A stretch of 36,604 bases of DNA from JAYEIA01 sp964472505 (GTDB lineage Bacteria > Bacteroidota > Bacteroidia > Bacteroidales > JAADGE01): NCBI GenBank assembly GCA_964472505.1, contig CAYYQW010000037.1:1-36604 (forward strand). Reading direction: 5' to 3'. Made by a program: the position numbers and the translations under genes. The notes beneath the pieces were generated by a model. That model made no database searches. It saw only the letters and a list, made by a program, of their open reading frames with translations, and was not told the origin of the DNA. Shown here one piece after another: positions 26,198-33,935 of this stretch (the first letter of the stretch is position 1; every line of letters starts with the position of its first letter).

Positions 26198-27259
26198 ATG
26201 GAAGAACCATTAAAAATCGTAATACTTCAAAATGAAGATATAACTGATTCTTTTCGATGGGAAAGAGCCTGCGAGAATAGCAAACATCAAATAGAATATT
26301 CAAAAATTAGTGTATTATCATATAATTGGTTGTTTGAGGTTAAAGAGATTAAGCCTCAGATAATATTAACGAAACCTGGCGGTGTTTCTGCTGCCTTTAA
26401 AGATTTATATGATGAATGCTTAATGATACTGGAAAAAGAGCTTGGCTATTTTTGTTTTCCTACTTTGAAAGAAGTTTTGATTTATGAGAATAAAAAATAT
26501 CTGGCCTATTGGCTTGAAGCTAACGAAATTCCATATCCGCCTACTTATGTTTTTTATAATAAAAAAGAAGCTTTACAACGGTTAGAAAACACTAAATACC
26601 CAATTATTGGTAAAACAAACATTGGTGCTTCTGGAAGCGGAATAGAAATATTAGCAGATAAGAATAGTGGAAGAGATTATATAAACAGGGCGTTTTCAGC
26701 TAAAGGTCTGACTCGTAGATCCGGACCTAATTTAGAAAAGGGAGGATTAATAAAAAGAGGATTAAAGTATATTTTTTCGCCCACAAAAATTTTTAGGAAA
26801 TTTAAAAAATATAAAATTGCAGCTTCAGAAATCCAGAAAGATTATATCATCTTGCAGGAATATATACCTCATGATTATGAATGGAGAGTTGTACGGATGG
26901 GTGATTCTTTTTTTGCACATAAGAAAGTGAAAAAAGGAGATAAATCCAGCGGAAGTTTAATAAAAGAATACGGAAAACCTCCTTTAAGTTTGCTTGATTT
27001 TGTTAAAAAGATAACAGACAAACACCAACTTTACTCCCAAGCCGTTGATATTTTTGAACTCGACGGTCAGTATTTAGTAAACGAAATGCAATGTATTTTT
27101 GGACAATCTGATCCATACCAGATGTTAATTGAAGACAACCCTGGACGTTACATTTACCAAAGTGGTGAATGGGTTTTTGAAGAAGGTGATTTTAATACCA
27201 ACGAATCATACGACTTAAGATTAGAAACAGCTATTAAATTATATAAAAACCAGCAATAA
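26198..27259 (+). CDS. ATP-grasp domain protein
   Basis: A protein of 353 residues. KYPIIGKTNIGASGSGIEIL is the ATP-binding lobe, DYIILQEYIPHDYEWRVVRM the central strand with the conserved arginine, and AVDIFELDGQYLVNEMQCIFG the metal-binding end. The last glutamate is followed by MQ rather than the usual I/V-N-P, so the acceptor pocket may differ. The ATG at 26198 has a good AAAGGTAG eight bases upstream, which favours it over the in-frame TTG at 26192. An insertion (SPTKIFRKFKKYK) lies between the lobes. The substrate is not known. Confidence 0.8.
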   Translation: MEEPLKIVILQNEDITDSFRWERACENSKHQIEYSKISVLSYNWLFEVKEIKPQIILTKPGGVSAAFKDLYDECLMILEKELGYFCFPTLKEVLIYENKKYLAYWLEANEIPYPPTYVFYNKKEALQRLENTKYPIIGKTNIGASGSGIEILADKNSGRDYINRAFSAKGLTRRSGPNLEKGGLIKRGLKYIFSPTKIFRKFKKYKIAASEIQKDYIILQEYIPHDYEWRVVRMGDSFFAHKKVKKGDKSSGSLIKEYGKPPLSLLDFVKKITDKHQLYSQAVDIFELDGQYLVNEMQCIFGQSDPYQMLIEDNPGRYIYQSGEWVFEEGDFNTNESYDLRLETAIKLYKNQQ

Positions 27260-27261
27260 TT

Positions 27262-28218
27262 TTGAAAATTCTTTTCGTATCCAGCGGCAATAAAAGCAAC
27301 AACAAAGGGAAGCCCGGTGCGGTGGTCTATAACCAAGGCGAGTCCTTAAAAAAGGCAGGTGTAGAAGTAGATTTTTTTTTAATCCGGGGAAAAGGCTTGT
27401 TCGGTTATCTTAAAAATATTCCTAAAATGGCTGCTTACCTTAAAAACAATTCAGTTGATATTATTCATGCGCATTATTCGCTTACGGCATTTGTTACTAC
27501 CATAGCTTTGATGTTCTGTCAAAAAATTCCTCTCATTGTTTCCTTAATGGGAAGTGATACTAAATTAGCTATCTGGAACCGTTTGTTAGTTCGGTTTTTT
27601 AGTCGTTTTTTCTGGTCTAAAATTATTGTTAAAAGCCAAACAATGCACAAGGATATTGGCTTAAAAGACTGTTTAGTTCTACCCAATGGTGTTGATATGG
27701 GTAAAGTTGAGTCGATTGAACAGAAAATTTCTAAATTGAATTTAGATAAAGAGCAAGTGTTTGGAAATGTTTTATTTGCAGCAGACCCTTCGAGAGAATC
27801 TAAAAATCACCCTTTAGCTAAAAAGGCAATGGAGCATGTTGTCGGTAAACTTAATGTAATATACAACAAACCACATGTAGAGATTCTTGAAGCAATTTTA
27901 AAAACAAATGTAGTATTATTAACATCCCGCTGGGAAGGCTCCCCAAACATTATCAAAGAAGCCATGGCCTGTAACTGCCCTGTAGTAGCAACCGATGTGG
28001 GCGATGTAAAATGGTTGTTTGGAAACGAACCCGGCCACTTTATTTGCAGTTTTGATCCGGAAGATGTTGCTCAAAAAATAAAACTGGCACTGGATTTTGC
28101 CCAAAAACACGGAAAAACAAATGGAAGGAAACGAATCCTCGAATTAGGTTTGGATGAAAAAAGTGTTGCAGAAAAAATTAAACAGGTATATTTAGAAGTG
28201 TTAGAAAAAAATGAATAA
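27262..28218 (+). CDS. glycosyltransferase family 4 protein
   Basis: A 318-residue GT-B enzyme, somewhat short for GT4. It opens with KILFVSSGNKSNNKGKPG, has the acceptor-domain motif DIIHAHYSLTAF and SLMGSDTKL, and carries the E-x7-E motif in RWEGSPNIIKEAMACNCPVV with the following ATDVGD. The start is a TTG at 27262, three bases after the ATP-grasp stop; the second domain seems compact, with VLFAADPSRESKNHPLAKKA at its beginning. It is probably cytoplasmic. The donor sugar cannot be predicted. Confidence 0.88.
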   Translation: MKILFVSSGNKSNNKGKPGAVVYNQGESLKKAGVEVDFFLIRGKGLFGYLKNIPKMAAYLKNNSVDIIHAHYSLTAFVTTIALMFCQKIPLIVSLMGSDTKLAIWNRLLVRFFSRFFWSKIIVKSQTMHKDIGLKDCLVLPNGVDMGKVESIEQKISKLNLDKEQVFGNVLFAADPSRESKNHPLAKKAMEHVVGKLNVIYNKPHVEILEAILKTNVVLLTSRWEGSPNIIKEAMACNCPVVATDVGDVKWLFGNEPGHFICSFDPEDVAQKIKLALDFAQKHGKTNGRKRILELGLDEKSVAEKIKQVYLEVLEKNE

Positions 28219-29371
28219 ACCGGGAGCAATTATCATAGAAGGGCATGTGCAGGGTTTATCAAATACTCGTTCATTAGGCGAAATGGGCATTCCGGTTTAT
28301 GTGGTAGATAAAAATAATTGCATAGCCCGTTATTCAAAATATTGTAAAAAGTTTTTTCAGTGTCCTGATTTTATTTCTGATAGTTTTGTTCCATTTTTAA
28401 TTGAGTTAGCCAAAAAAGAAAATATTAAAGATTGGGTATTGATACCATCCAACGATCATGCGGTTTATACGATATCAAAGCATAAGGAAAGGCTGGAACA
28501 ATATTATAAAGTGATTACGCCCGGGCTGGAGATTATCGACCGTATCTATGATAAAATGCAGTTGATTGAATTGACTAAGCAGGTGGGTGTTCCTGTGCCG
28601 GTAACGCAGAATTTTCAGTCGGTTAATGAAAAAATATCGGATGATTTAAAGTTTCCGTTACTAACAAAAGGACGAAACGGACTTTCATTTTATAAGGCCA
28701 CCGGCAAGAAAGCTTTTCTGGCTAAAACCGAAGATGAGCTGCGAAAACAATTGCGTTTTATTGAAGAACGGGATGCGGTGAAACGCTCTTTCACCCAGGA
28801 GCTAATTCCGTTTAACGGACATAACAAAACCATTTCTTTTACGGCCTTTTGTGTTCAGGGAAAAATCAAAGCCCACTGGACGGGCGTTAAACTCAGGGAG
28901 CATCCCATTCAGTTTGGCACAGCCACATTTACAAAAAGCATTTATATTGAAGCTTGCTACAAGCATTCGGAAAAACTTTTAAAAAAACTTCAATACACCG
29001 GCGTATGCGAAGTGGAGTATTTGCTTGACCCGCGAAGCGGCGAATACAAACTTATTGAAATCAACCCCCGCACCTGGTTGTGGGTAGGTCTCGCCAAAGC
29101 CTCCGGCGTGGATTATGCCAAAATAATCTACGACTATATGCAGGGAAACGAAGTAGGAGCCACTGCTGATGACCTTACACGTTATTGGTACAATCCGTTT
29201 ACGGATATTGTATTTTCCATGATCAGCATTTTGAAAGGTAAACTTTCACCGGGTAATTATGTCAGCTCTTTGTTCAAAAAAAACAAGGTCAATGCCCTTT
29301 TTGCAAAAGGTGACATTAAGCCGGGTTTTGCGTATTTTATAAATATGTTTTCTTTTTTAAGACAGCGATGA
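28211..29371 (+). CDS. ATP-grasp domain protein (carboxylate-amine ligase-like)
   Basis: A 386-residue protein. The N-terminal pre-ATP-grasp domain (GAIIIEGHVQGLSNTRSLGE) resembles that of D-aspartate ligase and carbamoyl-phosphate-synthase-like proteins, followed by FPLLTKGRNGLSFYKATGKK and the metal site TGVCEVEYLLDPRSGEYKLI with EINPRTW after it, the best preserved acidic end among the five ATP-grasps. It overlaps the preceding gene by eight bases and the following gene by four. In capsule loci this family is suggested to attach amino acids to sugar acids; here that is inference. Confidence 0.82.
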   Translation: MNKPGAIIIEGHVQGLSNTRSLGEMGIPVYVVDKNNCIARYSKYCKKFFQCPDFISDSFVPFLIELAKKENIKDWVLIPSNDHAVYTISKHKERLEQYYKVITPGLEIIDRIYDKMQLIELTKQVGVPVPVTQNFQSVNEKISDDLKFPLLTKGRNGLSFYKATGKKAFLAKTEDELRKQLRFIEERDAVKRSFTQELIPFNGHNKTISFTAFCVQGKIKAHWTGVKLREHPIQFGTATFTKSIYIEACYKHSEKLLKKLQYTGVCEVEYLLDPRSGEYKLIEINPRTWLWVGLAKASGVDYAKIIYDYMQGNEVGATADDLTRYWYNPFTDIVFSMISILKGKLSPGNYVSSLFKKNKVNALFAKGDIKPGFAYFINMFSFLRQR

Positions 29372-30531
29372 AGTATCCTTATTATAATCCCAATTTGCAT
29401 CTTTCGGTTTTATTGAAAGCTGCTTTTCTTTCATCTAAAAAAGCAGATGGAATTATAAAAGATTATTTTCGCCAACTGACCGGGAAAAAGTACATTTTAA
29501 TAACCAACTCCTGCCGGACGGCACTTTATTTATCCTACAAAGCCATTGGTCAAAAAGGAGAGATTATCACTTCGCCTTTAACCTGTAAAGTGGCCATTGA
29601 CCCGATTGAGGAAAGCGAGAATATTCCTGTTTATGCAGACGTGAATACAGGGGATTTAAACATAAAAACGGATGATATTAGCCATAGAATAACAGATAAT
29701 ACGTATGCTATTCAGGCGATTCATCTTGGTGGTATTTCCTGCGAAATGGAACCTGTCAACAAAATTGCCGGCGAGCATAATTTATGGGTGATTGAAGATT
29801 GCGCACAAGCACTGGGAGCAAAATATCAGGATAAATATACCGGCGCTTTCGGTGATATCGCCTGCTTTTCATTAATTAAAAATGCTTATGGTATTGGCGG
29901 AGGAATTTTAGCCACAAACCATAAAGAAATTTTTGAAAAAGCCTCACAGCTTAATGATGAATTCCGGCAAACATCAAAAATTTTAACGGCATACAGAACA
30001 GTTCGAAATGCCGTAGAAACCTACCGGTTTTTATTTTTTGGTAAAATACTTTATAGCTTATTAATGAAAATAAGAGGTAATAAAACAAGCTATGGTTCTG
30101 TAAAACAACAGCTATTTAAACTTCCTTCATTAGCCAAAAAAATAAGTGCAATTCAGGTTCAGCGGCTAAATAAATTACATCGACAACGGTCAGAAATCGG
30201 GAAGTCTTATTATCAGAAACTACGCGAAAATGGCTTATTTGAAAATTGCAAATACAATCCGGATAATTCTTCTTTCACTAAGTTCTTTGTTTATCACCCG
30301 AAATTAAATACACAAAAAACGCTGAAAAAATTGCATAATCAAGGAATAGAAGCCATGCATCTGGAACATAAAACCGGCAGTCCGTATCAAGAAAAATTGA
30401 TTTCCGATAATAAGGCTCAGAATGAGAGTTTACATAATTATCTAAAAGTACATGATTCCGTTGTTTCATTGCCTTTGAGTGAGGGATTTGATAAAAATGA
30501 CATCCAATATATTACAAATAATATAGAATAG
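29368..30531 (+). CDS. DegT/DnrJ/EryC1/StrS-family aminotransferase-like protein
   Basis: A 387-residue PLP-dependent protein. TNSCRTALYLSYKAIG is the phosphate-binding region, IEDCAQALGAKYQDKYTG has the aspartate that contacts the PLP ring, and ACFSLIKNAYGIGGG carries the PLP lysine (Lys171). The surroundings of the lysine (SLIKN instead of SFHPTKN) are divergent, and the N-terminus lacks the usual opening. It would aminate a keto-sugar nucleotide, giving an amine for acylation or ligation. It overlaps the upstream ATP-grasp gene by ATGA. Confidence 0.85.
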   Translation: MKYPYYNPNLHLSVLLKAAFLSSKKADGIIKDYFRQLTGKKYILITNSCRTALYLSYKAIGQKGEIITSPLTCKVAIDPIEESENIPVYADVNTGDLNIKTDDISHRITDNTYAIQAIHLGGISCEMEPVNKIAGEHNLWVIEDCAQALGAKYQDKYTGAFGDIACFSLIKNAYGIGGGILATNHKEIFEKASQLNDEFRQTSKILTAYRTVRNAVETYRFLFFGKILYSLLMKIRGNKTSYGSVKQQLFKLPSLAKKISAIQVQRLNKLHRQRSEIGKSYYQKLRENGLFENCKYNPDNSSFTKFFVYHPKLNTQKTLKKLHNQGIEAMHLEHKTGSPYQEKLISDNKAQNESLHNYLKVHDSVVSLPLSEGFDKNDIQYITNNIE

Positions 30532-30535
30532 TTTT

Positions 30536-31636
30536 ATGAGTAAGAAATTAATGATAGAAATAGGACATCCGGCTCACATACATCACTTTCGCAATTTGTA
30601 TCAAGAATTGATTGAAAAAGACTGGAAAGTCTTGTTTGTAGTTAAGGATAAGGATTTGGTAATTCATCTTGCAAATAGCTATCAACTCCCTTTTAAAAAG
30701 ATTGGTAAGACAAAAGAAGGGTTAGTTCGAAAAATTCTCTTTTTACCCATAAGTTTTTTTAAAATGTTACTAATTGCAATTAGGTTTAATCCTGATATTG
30801 TGATAAGTAGAGTTTCTCCCATAAGCGGATGGACCAGCTTTATTTTAAGGAAACCGCATATAACTTTTACTGATACAGAAAATGTGGAGAAAATGGATCG
30901 TTTTAGTGAACCTTTTGCTGATTACATTTTTACTTCAGTTAGTTTTAAAAGAGAATATAAACCAAACAAGCATTTCAGATATCATGGTACTCACGAATTA
31001 GCTTATTTACACGCTTCACGTTTTAAGCCCGATTCTTCTGTTCTTGATTATTTAGGGGTTGAGAAAAATGATAAATATGCTTTAGTACGTTTTGTTGCCT
31101 GGGATGCTCATCATGACGTGGGTGAATATGGGCTTAACGAAAATCAAAAAGAAGAAATAGTAGCAAGCTTGGAAAAGCACATGAAAGTTTTTATCTCATC
31201 AGAAAAAAGGCTTTCAGATAAATTGAAAAAATATGCAATCAAAATACCACCAAAGAAAATGCACGATGCAATTTACTTTGCAACTATACAGCTAGGTGAA
31301 AGCCCAACAATGGCCGAAGAGGCTGCAACTTTAGGCGTCCCTTCCATATGTATTTCTTCTTGGGCTGGAAAAACAGGTGTTATCCAAGACTTAGTGGAAT
31401 CGAAACTTCTATTACATTTTCACCCGGATAATTATGATGATTTATTGAAGCAAGTAAACACTGTCTTGAATAATGGTAATGTTATAAATGAATGGAAGGC
31501 CAAGAGATTAGAATATCTCAGGAGTAGAATAGATACAACTGCATTCTATACTTGGATAATTGAAAATTACCCAGACAGTATCAATATTTTAAAAAACAAT
31601 GAAAACTTTGATAAAAAATTTATAAGAAATGAATAA
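30536..31636 (+). CDS. DUF354-family protein (glycosyltransferase/epimerase-like GT-B fold)
   Basis: A 366-residue protein of the DUF354 family, related in fold to UDP-GlcNAc 2-epimerase and MurG-like transferases. Recognisable parts are MIEIGHPAHIHHFRNLYQEL, DIVISRVSPISGWTS, YHGTHELAYLHASRFKPD and IKIPPKKMHDAIYFATIQLG with the following ESPTMAEEAATLG. It is probably a cytoplasmic glycosyltransferase or sugar-nucleotide enzyme. A broken second copy of the same family lies at 32821-33291. The next gene start overlaps its end by eight bases. Confidence 0.82.
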   Translation: MSKKLMIEIGHPAHIHHFRNLYQELIEKDWKVLFVVKDKDLVIHLANSYQLPFKKIGKTKEGLVRKILFLPISFFKMLLIAIRFNPDIVISRVSPISGWTSFILRKPHITFTDTENVEKMDRFSEPFADYIFTSVSFKREYKPNKHFRYHGTHELAYLHASRFKPDSSVLDYLGVEKNDKYALVRFVAWDAHHDVGEYGLNENQKEEIVASLEKHMKVFISSEKRLSDKLKKYAIKIPPKKMHDAIYFATIQLGESPTMAEEAATLGVPSICISSWAGKTGVIQDLVESKLLLHFHPDNYDDLLKQVNTVLNNGNVINEWKAKRLEYLRSRIDTTAFYTWIIENYPDSINILKNNENFDKKFIRNE

Positions 31637-32627
31637 ACTCAATTTTGCAATCGTCGGCTCTGGACGAATAGCCCAAAGACACGCTGAACACATCAATAAT
31701 TTTGGCAAACTAATAGCTACCTGAGACAAAACCCCGGAAAAAGCTAAAATGCTGGCAAATGAATATAAGGCTAATTATTATCAGGATTTTGACAATTTAT
31801 TAAAAAAAGAAAATAGTATTGATGGTGTGGCTATCTGCACCCCCAATGGTTTACATGCTGAACATACTATGAAGACTTTAAATGGTGGCAAACATGTCCT
31901 CGTGGAAAAACCGATGGCGCTTTCAGTATATGACAGTGGCGAAATGATTAAAGCAAACAAGCGCTTATTTGTTGTAAAGCAGAACCGTTTTAACCCGCCT
32001 GTAAAGAAAGTAAAAGAGCTAATTGATGAAGGAAAACTTGGCCGGATATACTCTGTTCAGTTAAATTGTTTCTGGAATCGTAATGAAAATTACTATAATA
32101 AATCAGACTGGAAGGGGTCTAAAGAATTGGATGGAGGTACGCTATACACGCAATTCAGTCACTTTATTGATTTATTGTATTGGTTTTTGGGCGATGTAAA
32201 GCAGGCTCATTCAGTTTATAAGAATTATGGGCATAATCAAATAATTGATTTTGAAGATGCAGGGGTAGCTATTCTAAACTTTCATTCCGGCGTGATTGGT
32301 ACCGTTAATTTCACCATCAATGCGCATGGCAAAAACATGGAAGGCTCGATAACGATTTTGGGAGAAAAGGGCACAGTTAAAATTGGTGGTCAATACCTGA
32401 ACGAATTGGAATATCAGATGATTGATGGCATGGAAAAGATTGAAGTGGACAAGGGGAATCCACCTAATAATTATGGGGAGTATACGGGATCAATGTCAAA
32501 TCATGAGGAGGTTTACAGAAATGTAATAGATGTTTTGACTAATAATGGAATGATTTCAACAAATGGTTTTTAAGGTCTGAAAACAGTGGAAATCATCGAT
32601 AAAATATATTCTGCTAATGGGAAATAA
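31629..32627 (+). pseudogene. Gfo/Idh/MocA-family oxidoreductase, two in-frame stops
   Basis: Reading from the ATG at 31629 gives KLNFAIVGSGRIAQRHAEHI, a normal NAD(P)-binding start of a WbpB-like sugar-nucleotide dehydrogenase. Codon 32 is TGA (31722-31724), exactly where related proteins have Cys in AxCD. The frame then continues without a gap through AICTPNGLHAEHT and VEKPMALS (the EKP motif) to a second stop, TAA (32571-32573), in NGF-stop-GLKTVEIIDKIYS, where GAA would restore glutamate. The natural stop is at 32625-32627. Each stop is one base change from a sense codon. Restart at the ATG at 31749 would lose the Rossmann loop, so the gene is very probably dead. Confidence 0.88.
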
Positions 32628-32820
32628 ACCTAAAATACAAACAATTGGTATTGCTGAGGATGTTGTGTTTGGAGATAATGTAAAAGTTGTTGAACCAGTT
32701 AACCTATATGGTTGCAGTATTGAAGCAAATAGTTTTATTGACCCATTTGTTGAAATACAAAAGAATGTTAAAATAGGTGCCGGATGTAAAATTCAAACAT
32801 ATGCTTTTATTTGTATATAA
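32617..32820 (+). pseudogene. truncated WbpD-like acetyltransferase (left-handed beta-helix)
   Basis: The first 66 residues match the N-terminus of hexapeptide-repeat acetyltransferases of the WbpD type (VKVVEPVNLYGCSIEANSFI, then DPFVEIQKNVKIGAGCKIQT), then the frame ends abruptly after AFICI. A whole enzyme needs well over 100 more residues of beta-helix and none is found in any frame. The ATG overlaps the original end of the oxidoreductase gene, as expected for an operon of WbpB and WbpD homologues. The remainder was evidently deleted and joined to a DUF354 fragment. Confidence 0.8.
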
Positions 32821-33291
32821 ACCTTTTACCAAAGTAATTTTAACAGCTAATTATTCTCATCCCCCGTTCGGCTCAGGCTCTGTTGAACTGGAGGCTTATC
32901 GGATAAAAATACCACCCGAAAAAATGCACGATGTATTAGCCTATACCAAACTTTTTTTGGCGAAACGGCTACCATGGCTTCAGAAAGCGCTGTTTTGGGT
33001 CGGCCTGCGATTTATCTCGATAAAGCAGGAAGAGGATATACCGCTGAGGAAGAAGATTTTGGATTGGTTTATAACTTTAAAAATGATTTAAAAAGTCAGC
33101 AAAAAGCCATTGAAAAGGGCGTAGCATTATTATCCGATAACGATTTGGAAAATAAAATGGCAAGTTGCCATCAAAAGTTTAAGAACAATAAAATAGATGT
33201 AACCGCATTTATGGTATGGTTCATCGAAAACTACCCCGAAAGTGCAAAAATCATGAAAGAAAACCCGGATTACCAGAAAAGGTTTAAATAA
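32821..33291 (+). pseudogene. C-terminal fragment of a second DUF354 gene, frameshifted
   Basis: Residues YRIKIPPEKMHDVLAYTKLF are followed by GETATMASESAVLGRPAIYL in another frame and then VTAFMVWFIENYPESAKIMK, which parallels the end of the intact DUF354 protein at 30536-31636. The frame changes at a run of seven T (32952-32958); one more T would restore a continuous frame. The N-terminal half is missing and the fragment directly follows the truncated acetyltransferase. It is diverged from the intact gene, so it came from a separate DUF354 gene, not from a local duplication. Confidence 0.82.
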
Positions 33292-33293
33292 TT

Positions 33294-33342
33294 AGAAGTG
33301 AGAGTTGAGAGTTGAGAAGTGAGAGTTGAGAGGTGAGAGGTG
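33294..33342 (+). repeat. heptanucleotide array, left of the four-helix-bundle gene
   Basis: Seven tandem 7-base units of the form AGA(A/G)(G/T)TG lie directly after the DUF354 fragment's stop codon. A longer array of the complementary units flanks the other side of the gene (33756-33867). Confidence 0.9.
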
Positions 33343-33367
33343 AGCAATTTGGAAAACTTTAGAGCAA

Positions 33368-33742
33368 ATGGCAGTAATTAATAGTTTTAGAGATTTAATT
33401 GTATATCAAAAAGCGTATAAATTGGCTATGGATATATTTGAATTTACAAGGGAGTTTCCGAAAGAGGAAAAGTACTCTTTGACGGATCAAATTTTACGGT
33501 CATCTCGTTCAATCACTTCAAATATAGCTGAATCGTGGGCAAAACGTATCTATCCAAAACATTTTGTAAGTAAATTAACTGATGCTTTAGGCGAAGAATA
33601 TGAAACGGAAAACTGGCTTGATTATTCACGAGACTGTAAATTTATAAACATTGAATCTTATACAAAATTAATGGAAGGTTATAACGAAGTCCGTAAAATG
33701 CTCATTTCTATGATTAACAATCCACAAAAATTTTGCAAATAA
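33368..33742 (+). CDS. four-helix-bundle protein (S23 / 23S rRNA intervening-sequence type)
   Basis: A 124-residue protein with the classic opening FRDLIVYQKAYKLAMDIFEF, then EKYSLTDQILRSSRSITSNI and AESWAKR, all hallmarks of the S23 (IVS-encoded, avd-like) four-helix-bundle family. Homologues are encoded in intervening sequences of 23S rRNA in spirochaetes and as free-standing genes in many Bacteroidota; a related fold (Avd) helps diversity-generating retroelements. Function is unknown here. The gene is set between two heptamer arrays in inverted orientation and has no functional link to the polysaccharide genes, so it looks like an insertion. Confidence 0.9.
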   Translation: MAVINSFRDLIVYQKAYKLAMDIFEFTREFPKEEKYSLTDQILRSSRSITSNIAESWAKRIYPKHFVSKLTDALGEEYETENWLDYSRDCKFINIESYTKLMEGYNEVRKMLISMINNPQKFCK

Positions 33743-33755
33743 AATAAATTTCGCT

Positions 33756-33867
33756 CACTTCTGACATCTCATGTCTCACTACTCATGTCTCATGTCTCAC
33801 CACTCATCTCTCATGTCTCACTACTCAATACTCACTACTCCTTACTCACTTCTCACCACCCACTTCT
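33756..33867 (-). repeat. heptanucleotide array, right of the four-helix-bundle gene
   Basis: Sixteen tandem 7-base units such as CACTTCT, CATGTCT and CACTACT. Their reverse complements (AGAAGTG, AGACATG, AGTAGTG) are of the same kind as the left array, so the two arrays face each other as an imperfect inverted repeat of different lengths. Confidence 0.88.
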
Positions 33868-33880
33868 CACAACTATTTTA

Positions 33881-33909
33881 TTGATTATTAAAAATTTATT
33901 GTATTTTCG
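33881..33909 (+). promoter_or_regulatory. probable promoter of the DUF4143 ATPase gene
   Basis: TTG (33881-33883), 18 bases and TATTTTCG (33902-33909) match the Bacteroidota consensus except for one base of the -7 box. The site lies just behind the heptamer array. It overlaps the GTG at 33909 and so supports the ATG at 33936 as start. Confidence 0.5.
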
Positions 33910-33935
33910 TGCAAATTGAAAGTATCATTTACAAT

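Noticed and set aside
31722..31724. TGA as a selenocysteine or recoded codon in the oxidoreductase gene
   Set aside because: No active-site selenocysteine is known in this family to my knowledge, no stem-loop was recognised after the codon, and a second, different in-frame stop occurs later in the gene.
33294..33867. CRISPR array
   Set aside because: The units are only seven bases long and contiguous without spacers, and no cas gene is present.
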